From positions 124,001 to 188,000 of the forward strand of contig JANRBR010000039.1 of assembly GCA_030727405.1 (NCBI GenBank): a stretch of 64,000 nt of DNA. The letters are read 5' to 3'. This document shows, in pieces, positions 1-9,059 of this stretch. Below the pieces are notes generated by a model, which saw only the letters and a program-made list of their open reading frames with translations, was not told the DNA's origin and made no database searches. This stretch comes from Crocinitomicaceae bacterium. Its GTDB lineage: Bacteria > Bacteroidota > Bacteroidia > Flavobacteriales_D > Crocinitomicaceae. Within the stretch, counting starts at the first letter, position 1. Each line of letters opens with the position of its first letter. The position numbers were made by a program, and so were the translations under genes.

Positions 1-295
1 ATTCTTCATTGGTTAAACCCGTTTGTCGTGCCAAATCAGTTTTCATATTGACAACCTTGGAATTCCCGGCATCTTCGTGTGCAATGCCATATAAAGTCGA
101 TAGAATGCGCTCTTTCATCTCACTTGCCGCTTTATTCGTAAAGGTCATCGCGACAATGTTCTTGTATTTTCTTTTGTAGTTCGAATCCATCAAAAGGATG
201 CTCAAGTATTCAAGGACCAATTGATGCGTTTTACCTGATCCTGCGGAAGCACTTAATATACTGAGTGGATGGATATTTCGATCAATTGTTTGCAT
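1..295 (-). CDS. UvrD/AddA-like ATP-dependent helicase-nuclease, N-terminal part (cut by window edge)
   Basis: Reading the minus strand from an ATG at 293-295 gives an open frame to the window edge (98 codons). Residues 16-23 read ASAGSGKT, the Walker A of superfamily 1 UvrD/RecB-type helicases, followed by a stretch ending in MTFTNKAASEMKER, the conserved motif Ia region of UvrD/Rep/AddA proteins. The very short N-terminus before Walker A and the 'SASAGSGKT' form resemble Bacteroidota AddA/RecB-like exonuclease subunits used in double-strand-break repair. Only the N-terminus is present, so the nuclease domain cannot be checked. It is divergent from the gene at 386; no clear -7 box was seen for it. 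Confidence 0.8.
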   Translation of the reverse strand, partial: MQTIDRNIHPLSILSASAGSGKTHQLVLEYLSILLMDSNYKRKYKNIVAMTFTNKAASEMKERILSTLYGIAHEDAGNSKVVNMKTDLARQTGLTNEE

Positions 296-373
296 AGTTG
301 AAGCTGATTTGACGAGCAAAAAATGGTTTTGAGTATTTTTTAAAATTAACAACAAAATTTGATTGATTTGGGT

Positions 374-381
374 TAAATTTG
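374..381 (+). promoter_or_regulatory. Bacteroidota -7 box, leaderless geometry (MbnP-like gene)
   Basis: TAAATTTG matches the TAnnTTTG -7 consensus exactly. Four bases separate it from the ATG at 386, which would put the transcription start at or next to the start codon. Confidence 0.6.
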
Positions 382-385
382 TTTA

Positions 386-1132
386 ATGAAAAAAATGACC
401 CTTTTATTCTCTATGGCCTTATTGATTTGGGCTTGTGATCCAGAGAAACCGAAACCAGTAGACCCTGTCCCTGAAAAGGTCAAGGTTACATTGACTCCTG
501 TGTATGGTTCTCAAACCTTTTACATGGATTCCGTTTATACGACGGCAGAAGGTTACAAGGTGAAATTCACCGAAGTAACGTGTTATTTTTCCCTCTTAAA
601 AAATGGATCAAATGACTTGCTTCAAGCGGCTTTATTCAATTTTCGGGAAAACGGGAACGTTATTGTTAACCAAAATGGAGACCATACAAAATTTTCAAGC
701 CTTCAAGGAAAAATTGGCGTTGATTCCAGTTTAAATCACCTGGATCCTTCCGCATTTCCAAATGAAAGTCCTTTGAATATCAGCAATGCAGGACCCATGC
801 ATTGGGGTTGGAACCCAGGCTATATCTTTGTGAACCTTGAAGGAAAAGTAGATACCATCGTGGATGCTGTAAACAACCTCGACCTTAGTTTTAGTTTTCA
901 CATCGGAACGGATGATTATTTACAATCCTTTGATTTCCCTAATGTAACTTGGCAAGATAAAGGAAATCATGTTTGGGAACTTCCCTTAAAATTAGATTTG
1001 TCGAACTTCCTGGCAAATCCAAATTCACCAATCAATTTAAAAACCGAACACCTCACACACACCGGTGCTGGACAAGAAACATTAACGCAAAAAGTCATAC
1101 AAAACTTTAAAAATGCTTTAACCGTCTATTGA
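386..1132 (+). CDS. MbnP-like copper-binding lipoprotein
   Basis: 248 residues. A signal peptide ends in LIWAC, with Cys17 the probable lipidation site, so the protein should sit in the envelope. Residues 139-146 read HWGWNPGY and residues 171-174 FHIG; these are signature segments of the MbnP family, in which a partner diheme enzyme (MbnH) oxidises a Trp to kynurenine and the protein binds copper. His139, His172, His222 and His225 are candidate ligands. The next gene, overlapping by one base, is a MauG/MbnH-type diheme peroxidase, which strongly supports the family call. There is no methanobactin gene nearby. Known: MbnP/MbnH chemistry in methanotrophs. Inferred: the same pairing here; the physiological metal is not shown. 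Confidence 0.8.
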   Translation: MKKMTLLFSMALLIWACDPEKPKPVDPVPEKVKVTLTPVYGSQTFYMDSVYTTAEGYKVKFTEVTCYFSLLKNGSNDLLQAALFNFRENGNVIVNQNGDHTKFSSLQGKIGVDSSLNHLDPSAFPNESPLNISNAGPMHWGWNPGYIFVNLEGKVDTIVDAVNNLDLSFSFHIGTDDYLQSFDFPNVTWQDKGNHVWELPLKLDLSNFLANPNSPINLKTEHLTHTGAGQETLTQKVIQNFKNALTVY

Positions 1133-2202
1133 TGAAGTTCATTCTAATTCTTTCTTTCCTTTTCATCTTCGTTTCCTGTCGAAAGGACAAGGCAGATTAT
1201 AACCCTACGCCTTATCAATTAGAAATTCCTTCTCATTTTCCAGATATGATCATCCCTTCGGATAATCCAATGACAAAGGAAGGAGTGGAACTTGGGCGCT
1301 ATCTTTTTTACGAAAAACAGTTGAGTGGTGATAATTCCATGAATTGCGCCACATGTCACATGCCTGAGCACGCCTTTTCTGACCCAAATAAATACTCCGT
1401 TGGAATTGATGGCATTTCCGGAAATCGTCAATCCATGGCCTTGATCAATTTAGGTTGGGAGAGCTTTTTCTTTTGGGATGGACGTAAAACCACCCTTGAA
1501 AATCAAATTTTAGAACCCGTTGAGAATCCTATTGAAATGCATCAGTCGTGGAAAAATACGGTGAAGAAATTAAACGCTGATGTGACTTACCGTAATCGTT
1601 TCTTTAAAGCATTTGGTGAGGAAGGGGTAGACTCCATCAAAGCAACGAAAGCCATTGCTCAATTTATTCGTACGATGATTTCGAGTGAATCGAAATACGA
1701 TGTCATGTATAAATTTGAGAATAACCTTTCACTTACGGCATCTGAACAAGCCGTATTAGCCACCATTGATTTGGAGGAATGGGCAGGATATGATTTGTTT
1801 AAAAGCCTGAATGGAGCAGATTGTTTTCATTGCCACAATGGACCATTGATGCGGGTAAAAAAATTCAGTAACAATGGACTGGATGCTACGTTTAGTGATT
1901 TGGGAAGAGGAGCAGTTACCCAAAACCCAGAGGATTATGGGAAATTCAAGGTGACGAGCTTACGAAACATTGCCTTAACAGCTCCATACATGCACGACGG
2001 AAGGTTTGCGACCTTGGATGAAGTGATTGAACATTACTCAAGTGGCATTCACACGAGTCCTACCATTGATCCTTTAATAGAATTTGCCAACCAAGGAGGA
2101 GTTCAACTGGATGCCCAAGAAAAATATTTGTTAAAGAAATTTCTTTTAACCCTAAGCGACTATCATTTCATCACAAATCCAAAATTTAAAGATCCAAATT
2201 AA
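1132..2202 (+). CDS. Diheme cytochrome c peroxidase, MauG/MbnH type
   Basis: 356 residues. An in-frame TTG lies just upstream, but the ATG at 1132, overlapping the previous stop (TGATG), gives a clean lipoprotein signal (FVSC, Cys16). Two haem c motifs are visible: CATCH (Cys72, Cys75, His76) and CFHCH (Cys231, Cys234, His235). A C-terminal APYMHDGRF segment is typical of the bacterial CcpA/MauG superfamily. In this superfamily classic peroxidases reduce H2O2, whereas MauG and MbnH carry out post-translational oxidation of a partner protein. Its direct coupling to an MbnP-like gene favours the MbnH role, acting on a Trp of that protein in the periplasm or at a membrane surface. A plain CcpA role cannot be excluded. 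Confidence 0.85.
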   Translation: MKFILILSFLFIFVSCRKDKADYNPTPYQLEIPSHFPDMIIPSDNPMTKEGVELGRYLFYEKQLSGDNSMNCATCHMPEHAFSDPNKYSVGIDGISGNRQSMALINLGWESFFFWDGRKTTLENQILEPVENPIEMHQSWKNTVKKLNADVTYRNRFFKAFGEEGVDSIKATKAIAQFIRTMISSESKYDVMYKFENNLSLTASEQAVLATIDLEEWAGYDLFKSLNGADCFHCHNGPLMRVKKFSNNGLDATFSDLGRGAVTQNPEDYGKFKVTSLRNIALTAPYMHDGRFATLDEVIEHYSSGIHTSPTIDPLIEFANQGGVQLDAQEKYLLKKFLLTLSDYHFITNPKFKDPN

Positions 2203-3620
2203 TGGGAGAAAGTACGAGACTGACAACAGAGGAGAAGGCATTAAAAATCAACCTAACACCAGATATTTACGGGTGTTTTGCTGAAATTGGTGCAGGTCAA
2301 GAAGTGGCAGCGAATTTTTTCAAAGCCGGAGGGAGTTCTGGAACGATTGCTTACACACAGTCAGCATATGACATGAAGGTTTCGGATTCGATGTACGGTG
2401 AAACCATTCGCTATGTATGCGAGGAGCGCCTTACGACGATGCTTGAAACGGAGTTCATGCATTTGCAAGATATTTTGCCAATCAAAAACAAGGAATCTCG
2501 ATTTTTCGCTTTTTGTAACACTGTAGAATCGTTAAATTACCACAAAACCAATCAAGGACAAGGATGGGTTGGAATGCGTTTCCAACTCGGAGTTGATAAA
2601 AAACCGAATACAGTTATTTTGCACATAAAAATGCACGATAATAGCCATAAGGCTCAGCAAGAAGCACTTGGTATATTAGGTGTTAACTTGGTTTATGCGT
2701 GCTACTTTCAATCAAACGACATTGATGATTTCATCAACGGAATTGTGCAACGCCTTCCAAGAGACCGAATGGAAATTGACATGCTGCGGATTTCAGGGCC
2801 AGATTTCGAAGAAATGGACAACCGAATCATTGCCTTAAATTTGGTTCGGAGGGGCATTACCAATGCAACGATGTTCGATTTAGCAAAGAATGTCATGCAG
2901 CCTTCTACCGCCTTGTATAAAAAGAACATCCTGTTAATGCGCGGACGTTTCCGTCCGGTTACGAAGGTTCACATTGACATGATTGAAAAGGCCCGGAAGG
3001 AATTTTTAAAGGAAAATCGGGTGAAAGAAAAGGACTTGGAAGTTGTATTTGAACTCACCTTGAAGGACTTAACTGCTGACGGGAAAATTTCTGATAAAGA
3101 CTTCCTAGACCGTGCTGAATTACTCGGTTCTTTGGGATATACGGTGATGATTTCAAACTACTTGAAACATTATAAAATGCTCGAATATTTGTCGGCCATT
3201 GCGAAAGGAAACCTAGTTGGAGTCATCATGGGCGTGTACAATTTACACATCATCTTTGACGAAAAGTACTATGATAATTTACCTGGCGGGCTACTAGAAG
3301 CATTTGGCAGAGGATTTGGACATAATGTGAAGCTCTATGTTTATCCGGCAATTAACGTAGAAACGGGTGAATTATACGGCTTAAATAACATCAAACTTCC
3401 GGAAAACTTGACCGGTTTACTCACTTACATGCAAGCAAATGACAAGATTGCTGCCATTCCAGAATACAACGAACGCTTGCTCCACATCCTTTCAGATGAC
3501 GTGCTGAGTAAAATCAAAGCCAGTGCTGCAAGCTGGGAAGATGATGTTCCTTACGAAGTTGTTCAGGCCATTAAGTTCTTTGAACTGTTTGGGTATCAGA
3601 AAAAAGAAGTCTTGAACTAA
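2202..3620 (+). CDS. Conserved Bacteroidota protein with a nucleotidyltransferase-like motif
   Basis: 472 residues, no signal peptide, so cytoplasmic. I do not recognise a characterised function. Residues 247-261 contain GRFRPVTKVHIDMI, which resembles the GxFxPxxxxH loop of HIGH-type nucleotidyltransferases such as NadD; homologues are sometimes labelled nicotinate-nucleotide adenylyltransferase, but the length is more than twice that of NadD and no ISSTxxR-type second motif is evident, so the label is doubtful. The start ATG overlaps the previous stop by one base (TAATG), and the next gene overlaps in the same way, so it is very likely translationally coupled to the diheme peroxidase and the WYL regulator. 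Confidence 0.6.
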   Translation: MGESTRLTTEEKALKINLTPDIYGCFAEIGAGQEVAANFFKAGGSSGTIAYTQSAYDMKVSDSMYGETIRYVCEERLTTMLETEFMHLQDILPIKNKESRFFAFCNTVESLNYHKTNQGQGWVGMRFQLGVDKKPNTVILHIKMHDNSHKAQQEALGILGVNLVYACYFQSNDIDDFINGIVQRLPRDRMEIDMLRISGPDFEEMDNRIIALNLVRRGITNATMFDLAKNVMQPSTALYKKNILLMRGRFRPVTKVHIDMIEKARKEFLKENRVKEKDLEVVFELTLKDLTADGKISDKDFLDRAELLGSLGYTVMISNYLKHYKMLEYLSAIAKGNLVGVIMGVYNLHIIFDEKYYDNLPGGLLEAFGRGFGHNVKLYVYPAINVETGELYGLNNIKLPENLTGLLTYMQANDKIAAIPEYNERLLHILSDDVLSKIKASAASWEDDVPYEVVQAIKFFELFGYQKKEVLN

Positions 3621-4636
3621 TGCCTCACATTAAAAATGCCTTGATTCGTTTTCGCATCATCGATAGGATGTTGCGCAACAAGTACAAGCCATTTCCGAGT
3701 AAACAAGAATTAAGAGCGGCATGTGAAGAATCACTTTATGGTGCGGATTCCGGAGATAACATCTGTGATTCTACGATTGAAAAGGACATGTTTAACATGA
3801 AGATGGAACACGATGCTCCCATTAAATATTCCAAACTTCACAAGGGATATTATTACGAGGATCCTCAGTTCAGCATCAACGACATCCCCTTATCGGAAGA
3901 CGAATTAAGTTCGATCAAATTTGCCGTTAAAACCTTGCAGCAATTCAAAGAGGTGCCCTTTTTTCAGCAATTTGGAAATGCCATTGATAAAATTGTTGAC
4001 CGCGTTTCTATTGGAGGAAATCCGGAAGACGAAGACATTCAAAAATACGTGCAATTTGAATCGGTCGTTTCCAGTGGAGGGAATGAATTTCTCCCACTTA
4101 TTTTGGAGGCGATTCGAGCTAAAAAAATGCTTTGGTTCATCTATGCCAGTTTTGTGGCAGGCGTAGAAAAACCAAGAAAAGTATCCCCTTTGTTTTTAAA
4201 AGAATACCGAAACAGGTGGTATTTAATCTGCTTTGACAAGTTAAAAAACGACATCATCACTTACGCTTTGGACCGAATGCAAGAACCAAAAGTATTGGAA
4301 GATGAAGCGAGTCTGCCCATAGATTTTCAAGCTGAACAATATTTTCAAGACACCATTGGAATTACCTCTTACAAGGGTCAAGCTGAACGCATCGTCTTAA
4401 AGGCGAATCATGTTGCGGCGAAATACATCGCATCTCAACCCTTTCATCAATCTCAAATACGCTTGAATGAAAGCGCAGAATTTAGTATGTTTGAATTAAC
4501 GGTGTTGGTATCAGAAGAATTCATCCGTAATTTACTTGGGTACGCTGGGGAAATAGAGGTGCTTGAACCACTTAGTTTGCGCAGTTCCATGGCAGAACGC
4601 GCCAAGCAGTTAAATGGGATTTATCAATCAAAATAA
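3620..4636 (+). CDS. WYL-domain transcriptional regulator
   Basis: 338 residues. The N-terminal 70 residues are basic and helix-rich (winged-helix HTH expected). The WYL domain covers about residues 155-225, with the W-Y-L triplet at 200-202 in RNRWYLICFD and the pattern of basic and aromatic residues typical of the family. A WYL C-terminal extension follows. WYL proteins are DNA-binding regulators that often respond to nucleic acid or nucleotide ligands. Its ATG overlaps the stop of the preceding gene (TAATG), making it the last gene of a four-gene run starting with the MbnP-like gene. Whether it controls that run is inference. Confidence 0.88.
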   Translation: MPHIKNALIRFRIIDRMLRNKYKPFPSKQELRAACEESLYGADSGDNICDSTIEKDMFNMKMEHDAPIKYSKLHKGYYYEDPQFSINDIPLSEDELSSIKFAVKTLQQFKEVPFFQQFGNAIDKIVDRVSIGGNPEDEDIQKYVQFESVVSSGGNEFLPLILEAIRAKKMLWFIYASFVAGVEKPRKVSPLFLKEYRNRWYLICFDKLKNDIITYALDRMQEPKVLEDEASLPIDFQAEQYFQDTIGITSYKGQAERIVLKANHVAAKYIASQPFHQSQIRLNESAEFSMFELTVLVSEEFIRNLLGYAGEIEVLEPLSLRSSMAERAKQLNGIYQSK

Positions 4637-4660
4637 GTATGCAATTTTAACCATAAAAAA

Positions 4661-5434
4661 ATGGAAATTCTCAAAGAAATAAACAATGGAGTTTGTCGGA
4701 TCACGTTAAATCGCCCTTCCGTCTTCAATTCATTTAATAAAATAATGGCCATGCAATTGCAAGAAGTTCTTGACGATTGTAGTGTCAATCCGGAAATTCG
4801 AGCAATCCTCCTTACGGGAGAGGGAAAAGCATTTTGTGCCGGACAAGACTTAGCAGAAGCCATTGATCCCGAAGGACCAGAATTGAAATCAATTGTAAGA
4901 GACCATTACAATCCGATCATCATCAAAATTAGGGAACTTGAAAAACCAGTAATCGCCGCAGTAAATGGTGTAGCGGCAGGAGCAGGAGCAAATATTGCAT
5001 TGGCCTGTGACATTGTCATTGCCAAAAAATCCGCTTCTTTTATTCAAGCATTCTCAAAAATTGGATTGATCCCTGATTCAGGAGGAACGTATTTCCTTCC
5101 GCGTTTAATTGGCATGCAAAAGGCCATCGCGTTGATGATGACAGGTGAGAAAGTCTCCGCAGACGAGGCTGAACGAATGAACATGATTTACAAAGTGTAT
5201 GAAGAGGAGCAATTTGAAGAGGAAGCATTGAAACTCGCAGAGAACTTGGCTTCCATGCCTACTCGTGGATTAGGACTGACAAAAAAAGCAGTGAATTTAG
5301 GGCTGTTCAACTCCTTAGAAGATCAATTGGATTTAGAAGAACAATTGCAAACAGAGGCAGGTGAGACAGATGATTTTACGGAAGGTGTGAATGCTTTTAT
5401 TCAAAAACGTCCCGCAATATTTAAAGGAAGATGA
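4661..5434 (+). CDS. paaG: Enoyl-CoA hydratase/isomerase, PaaG-like
   Basis: 257 residues, crotonase fold. Oxyanion-hole segments are visible at AFCAGQDL (57-64) and GVAAGAGANIAL (103-114). Asp139 in IPDSGGTYFLPRL is the acid characteristic of PaaG-type 1,2-epoxyphenylacetyl-CoA isomerases and related isomerases, rather than the Glu pair of ordinary enoyl-CoA hydratases. The next gene, overlapping by four bases (ATGA), is a 3-hydroxyacyl-CoA dehydrogenase, the usual partner. No other paa genes (oxygenase, ring hydrolase, thiolase) are in the window, so a more general role in fatty acid or aromatic acyl-CoA degradation is possible. Confidence 0.82.
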   Translation: MEILKEINNGVCRITLNRPSVFNSFNKIMAMQLQEVLDDCSVNPEIRAILLTGEGKAFCAGQDLAEAIDPEGPELKSIVRDHYNPIIIKIRELEKPVIAAVNGVAAGAGANIALACDIVIAKKSASFIQAFSKIGLIPDSGGTYFLPRLIGMQKAIALMMTGEKVSADEAERMNMIYKVYEEEQFEEEALKLAENLASMPTRGLGLTKKAVNLGLFNSLEDQLDLEEQLQTEAGETDDFTEGVNAFIQKRPAIFKGR

Positions 5435-6594
5435 GTAAAATAATTGGAGTAATTGGAGCGGGAACCATGGGTTCTGGTATCGCTCAGGTCGCCGCGCAAT
5501 GTGGTCATTCGGTGTTTTTAATGGATGCCAATGTTGAGCAATTGGATCGTGCAAAAACGGGCGTTTCCAAATCCTTGGAAAAATTAGTGGAAAAAGGGAA
5601 ATTCACGTCTGAACAAAGAACGAACATTGAGTCGAACATACACTATGTCGCACAATTGGAAGGGCTTTCATCATGCGATTTAATCATCGAGGCAATCGTA
5701 GAGAAAATGGAAGTCAAACACAGCGTTTTTTCTGCATTGGAGAAGATCGTGTCAGCAGATTGTATTTTGGCTAGTAATACCTCTTCCCTATCGATTGCAT
5801 CCATCGGATCTTCCTTAACAAAAGCAGACCGTGTCATTGGAATTCACTTTTTCAATCCAGCGACGATTATGCCTTTGGTAGAAATCATACCAGCCGTTCA
5901 AACCAATGCACAGACACTGGAAACATCGGTAGAATTAATCAAAAGCTGGGGGAAAACCGTTGTTGTTTGCAAAGACACTCCCGGATTCATCGTGAACCGA
6001 GTTGCACGTCCATTTTACGGGGAAGCGCTGCGTATTTACGAAGAAGGAATCGCAGATTTTGCGACCATTGATTGGGCCATGACCGAGTTTGGCGGATTCA
6101 AAATGGGTCCATTCACCTTAATGGATTACATTGGAAACGACGTCAATTACGCCGTAACAGAATCCGTTTTTCAAGCATTCTACTACGACCCACGATTCAA
6201 ACCTTCTTTCACCCAAAAACGACACAGCGAAGCCGGATTTTACGGAAGAAAAACAGGACGAGGGTTTTATAATTATGCGGAAAATGCCGAGGCACTCACT
6301 GCGACGAAGGATGATAGCATCGGGAAAATGATTTTTGAACGCGTGCTTGTCATGTTGATAAATGAAGCGATTGATGCCGTTTTTATGCAAGTTGCTTCGG
6401 TGAAGGATGTAGACTTAGCCATGACGAAAGGAGTAAACTACCCCAAAGGATTATTGATGTGGGCAGATGAGCTAGGACTGGATTGGGTTTTAGCAAAATT
6501 GACTGAACTATTCAATGAATATGGAGAGGACCGTTATCGTCCAAATGCCCTTTTGAAAAGAATGGTGAAAACCGGGAATAAATTTTATGCATAG
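5431..6594 (+). CDS. 3-hydroxyacyl-CoA dehydrogenase
   Basis: 387 residues. The NAD-binding Rossmann motif GAGTMGSGIAQ starts at residue 9. SNTSSL and the catalytic His139 in GIHFFNP, then PGFIVNR (184-190) in the first C-terminal domain, are all intact. A second, degenerate C-terminal 3HCDH domain fills about residues 290-387 (AIDAVFMQVASVKDVDLAM), giving a length between single-domain Hbd (about 280) and full PaaH (about 480-500). It oxidises 3-hydroxyacyl-CoA to 3-ketoacyl-CoA with NAD+. It overlaps the PaaG-like gene by four bases, so the two steps are co-expressed. Confidence 0.88.
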   Translation: MSKIIGVIGAGTMGSGIAQVAAQCGHSVFLMDANVEQLDRAKTGVSKSLEKLVEKGKFTSEQRTNIESNIHYVAQLEGLSSCDLIIEAIVEKMEVKHSVFSALEKIVSADCILASNTSSLSIASIGSSLTKADRVIGIHFFNPATIMPLVEIIPAVQTNAQTLETSVELIKSWGKTVVVCKDTPGFIVNRVARPFYGEALRIYEEGIADFATIDWAMTEFGGFKMGPFTLMDYIGNDVNYAVTESVFQAFYYDPRFKPSFTQKRHSEAGFYGRKTGRGFYNYAENAEALTATKDDSIGKMIFERVLVMLINEAIDAVFMQVASVKDVDLAMTKGVNYPKGLLMWADELGLDWVLAKLTELFNEYGEDRYRPNALLKRMVKTGNKFYA

Positions 6595-6632
6595 TGAATG
6601 CTTAAACACTTTACATTCCCACTGAATATTGT

Positions 6633-6640
6633 TATTTTTG
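6633..6640 (+). promoter_or_regulatory. Bacteroidota -7 box upstream of metK
   Basis: TATTTTTG fits TAnnTTTG exactly and lies 18 bases before the metK ATG. No convincing -33 TTTG was seen at the usual spacing. Confidence 0.55.
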
Positions 6641-6658
6641 CACTCTAAAATATATTAA

Positions 6659-7915
6659 ATGGCTTACTTATTTACATCAGAATCCGTTTCTGAAGGTCAC
6701 CCAGATAAAGTTTCAGATCAAATTTCTGATGCATTAATTGATCATTTCATGGCATTTGATCCAAGCTCTAAAGTAGCTTGTGAAACACTTGTGACTACTG
6801 GACAAGTTGTTCTTGCAGGTGAGGTTAAATCAACTTCATATCTGGATGTTCAAGCAATTGCACGTGAAACGATTCGTCAAATTGGCTACACGAAGTCAGA
6901 ATACATGTTCGATGCGAATTCTTGTGGGATTTTCTCCGCTTTGCACGAGCAGTCTGCTGATATCAACCAAGGAGTTGAGCGTTCTAATCCAGAAGATCAA
7001 GGTGCTGGTGACCAAGGAATGATGTTTGGTTATGCAACCATTGAAACAGATAACTACATGCCATTGGCATTGGATCTTGCACATAAAATTTTGCAAGAGC
7101 TGTCCTATATTCGCAACAATGAATCTGCGTTGATTCCTTATTTGCGCCCAGATGCGAAATCACAAGTAACGATTGAGTATTCTGATGATAACGTTCCTCA
7201 ACGCATTGATACCATCGTTGTATCAACACAGCACGACGATTTTGATTCAGAAGCAACCATGTTGGCGAAAATCAAAAAGGACATCATCGAAATCGTTATT
7301 CCACGTGTGAAAGCGAAATTAACGCCCGCTTTACAAGGCTTGTTTAATGATGCCATTACGTACCACATTAATCCAACAGGAAAATTCGTGATCGGTGGAC
7401 CTCACGGAGATACCGGCTTAACTGGACGTAAAATCATCGTAGACACCTATGGAGGAAAAGGCGCTCACGGTGGTGGAGCATTTTCTGGAAAAGATCCATC
7501 TAAAGTTGACCGTTCGGCAGCATATGCTACGCGTCACATTGCGAAAAATGTCGTTGCAGCAGGTTTATGTGACGAAATCCTTGTTCAAGTTTCTTACGCG
7601 ATTGGTGTTGCTAAACCATGTGGGCTCTATGTAAACACTTACGGAACATCTAAGGTAAATATGACCGACGGGGAAATTGCTGAGAAAATAAGTGAGATCT
7701 TCGACATGCGTCCATACTTTATCGAGCAACGTTTGAAATTGAGAAATCCAATTTACCAAGAAACGGCTGCTTACGGGCACATGGGACGTAAAAACGAAAT
7801 CGTAACGAAAACGTTTAAAGCACCAGATGGATCAACCATTTCTCGTGAAGTAGAATTATTCACTTGGGAGAAATTAGATTACGTGGATAAAGTAAAAGCT
7901 GCATTCAGCTTATAA
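6659..7915 (+). CDS. metK: S-adenosylmethionine synthetase
   Basis: 418 residues, full length for the family (slightly longer than the E. coli 384). The first residues contain [15 protein letters not shown]; the hexapeptide-type motif [12 protein letters not shown] and the phosphate loop [15 protein letters not shown] are all present. The enzyme makes S-adenosylmethionine from methionine and ATP in the cytoplasm. It has its own -7 box and ends in a strong hairpin terminator, so it is probably monocistronic. The methionine-salvage isomerase mtnA follows on the same strand. Confidence 0.98.
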   Translation: MAYLFTSESVSEGHPDKVSDQISDALIDHFMAFDPSSKVACETLVTTGQVVLAGEVKSTSYLDVQAIARETIRQIGYTKSEYMFDANSCGIFSALHEQSADINQGVERSNPEDQGAGDQGMMFGYATIETDNYMPLALDLAHKILQELSYIRNNESALIPYLRPDAKSQVTIEYSDDNVPQRIDTIVVSTQHDDFDSEATMLAKIKKDIIEIVIPRVKAKLTPALQGLFNDAITYHINPTGKFVIGGPHGDTGLTGRKIIVDTYGGKGAHGGGAFSGKDPSKVDRSAAYATRHIAKNVVAAGLCDEILVQVSYAIGVAKPCGLYVNTYGTSKVNMTDGEIAEKISEIFDMRPYFIEQRLKLRNPIYQETAAYGHMGRKNEIVTKTFKAPDGSTISREVELFTWEKLDYVDKVKAAFSL

Positions 7916-7921
7916 AATATA

Positions 7922-7953
7922 AAATCCCGGTTCACTGAATCGGGATTTTTTTT
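7922..7953 (+). terminator. Rho-independent terminator of metK
   Basis: AAATCCCG (7922-7929) pairs with CGGGATTT (7941-7948), and the T-run continues to 7953. The loop itself contains a small TTCA/TGAA pairing. Confidence 0.88.
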
Positions 7954-7970
7954 CGAATAAAACAATTGAT

Positions 7971-9059
7971 ATGTCAACTTTCAGAACCATTTGGACAACC
8001 GAAGACCGATACATTGAAGTCATAGATCAACGTGTCTTGCCGCACGAATTGGTCCATGTTAAATTAATGAACTACCGCGATGCAGATTTAGCCATTCGCA
8101 GCATGACTGTTCGTGGAGCACCACTCATTGGAGCAACTGCGGCATATGGAATTTACCTAGCCGTGCGTGAATTAATCGAAGAACAACGCGATGGCGCATT
8201 TCTAGATGAAGCATTCGAGGTATTAAGAGCCTCGCGTCCAACAGCTGTTAATTTATTCTGGGCTTTAGATCGCATGCGTGCTGCCTTAGATGACGCGGAT
8301 GATTTTCTTCAAACCGCATGGGAAGAAGCTGGTCGCATCGTTGAAGAAGACATCGAGACGTGTCGCATGATTGGTGTGCATGGCTTGCCCATTATTGAGG
8401 CATTGTCGAAAGCAAAAAAAGGAGAAACGGTGAACATTTTGACGCATTGCAATGCTGGAATGCTTGGATGCATCGAGTGGGGAACAATTACTTCCCCTAT
8501 TTACCAAGCGAAAGAAAAAGGAATCAAGGTTCATGTTTGGGTGGATGAAACACGTCCGCGCAACCAAGGTTCAAACTTGACCGCATATGAATTAACGAGA
8601 CACGGAATCGAGCATACCCTAATCGTTGACAATACAGGCGGACACTTAATGCAACACGGCATGGTGGACATGGTCATTGTGGGAACGGATCGAACCACAA
8701 GAAATGGCGATGTTGCCAATAAAATTGGAACGTATTTGAAAGCGTTGGCTGCAAAGGACAATGAAATTCCGTTCTACGTGGCATTGCCTTCTACGACGTT
8801 AGACATGACTATTCGCGACGGATTGACTGAGATTCCAATTGAGGAACGTGATCAAAACGAAGTGAAATACATTCAAGGGAAACGTAGTGATGGTCAAATT
8901 GACTCGGTGTTGATTTGTCCAGAAACAACAAAGGCTGCTAATTACGGTTTTGATGTAACGCCAGCTCGATTAGTGACGGCACTCATCACAGAACGTGGAA
9001 TTTGTCCAGCAAATGAAGCAGGAATATTGTCACTTTTCCCCGAATACAACGAAGCATGA
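7971..9059 (+). CDS. mtnA: S-methyl-5-thioribose-1-phosphate isomerase
   Basis: 362 residues, the usual length. RGAPLIG near residue 49, the catalytic Cys160 in ILTHCNAGMLGC and Asp240 in IVGTDRTTRNGD are the defining motifs. The enzyme converts methylthioribose-1-phosphate to methylthioribulose-1-phosphate, a step in recycling the methylthioadenosine left from SAM use. Its position just after metK fits, though the rest of the salvage pathway is not in this window. The protein resembles eIF2B-alpha-family members, but the RGAP and THCNAG motifs favour MtnA. It overlaps the following gene by four bases. Confidence 0.95.
   Translation: MSTFRTIWTTEDRYIEVIDQRVLPHELVHVKLMNYRDADLAIRSMTVRGAPLIGATAAYGIYLAVRELIEEQRDGAFLDEAFEVLRASRPTAVNLFWALDRMRAALDDADDFLQTAWEEAGRIVEEDIETCRMIGVHGLPIIEALSKAKKGETVNILTHCNAGMLGCIEWGTITSPIYQAKEKGIKVHVWVDETRPRNQGSNLTAYELTRHGIEHTLIVDNTGGHLMQHGMVDMVIVGTDRTTRNGDVANKIGTYLKALAAKDNEIPFYVALPSTTLDMTIRDGLTEIPIEERDQNEVKYIQGKRSDGQIDSVLICPETTKAANYGFDVTPARLVTALITERGICPANEAGILSLFPEYNEA

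Noticed and set aside
386..2202. Methanobactin biosynthesis cluster
   Set aside because: Only MbnP/MbnH-type genes are present; no MbnB, MbnC or precursor peptide is seen on either side.
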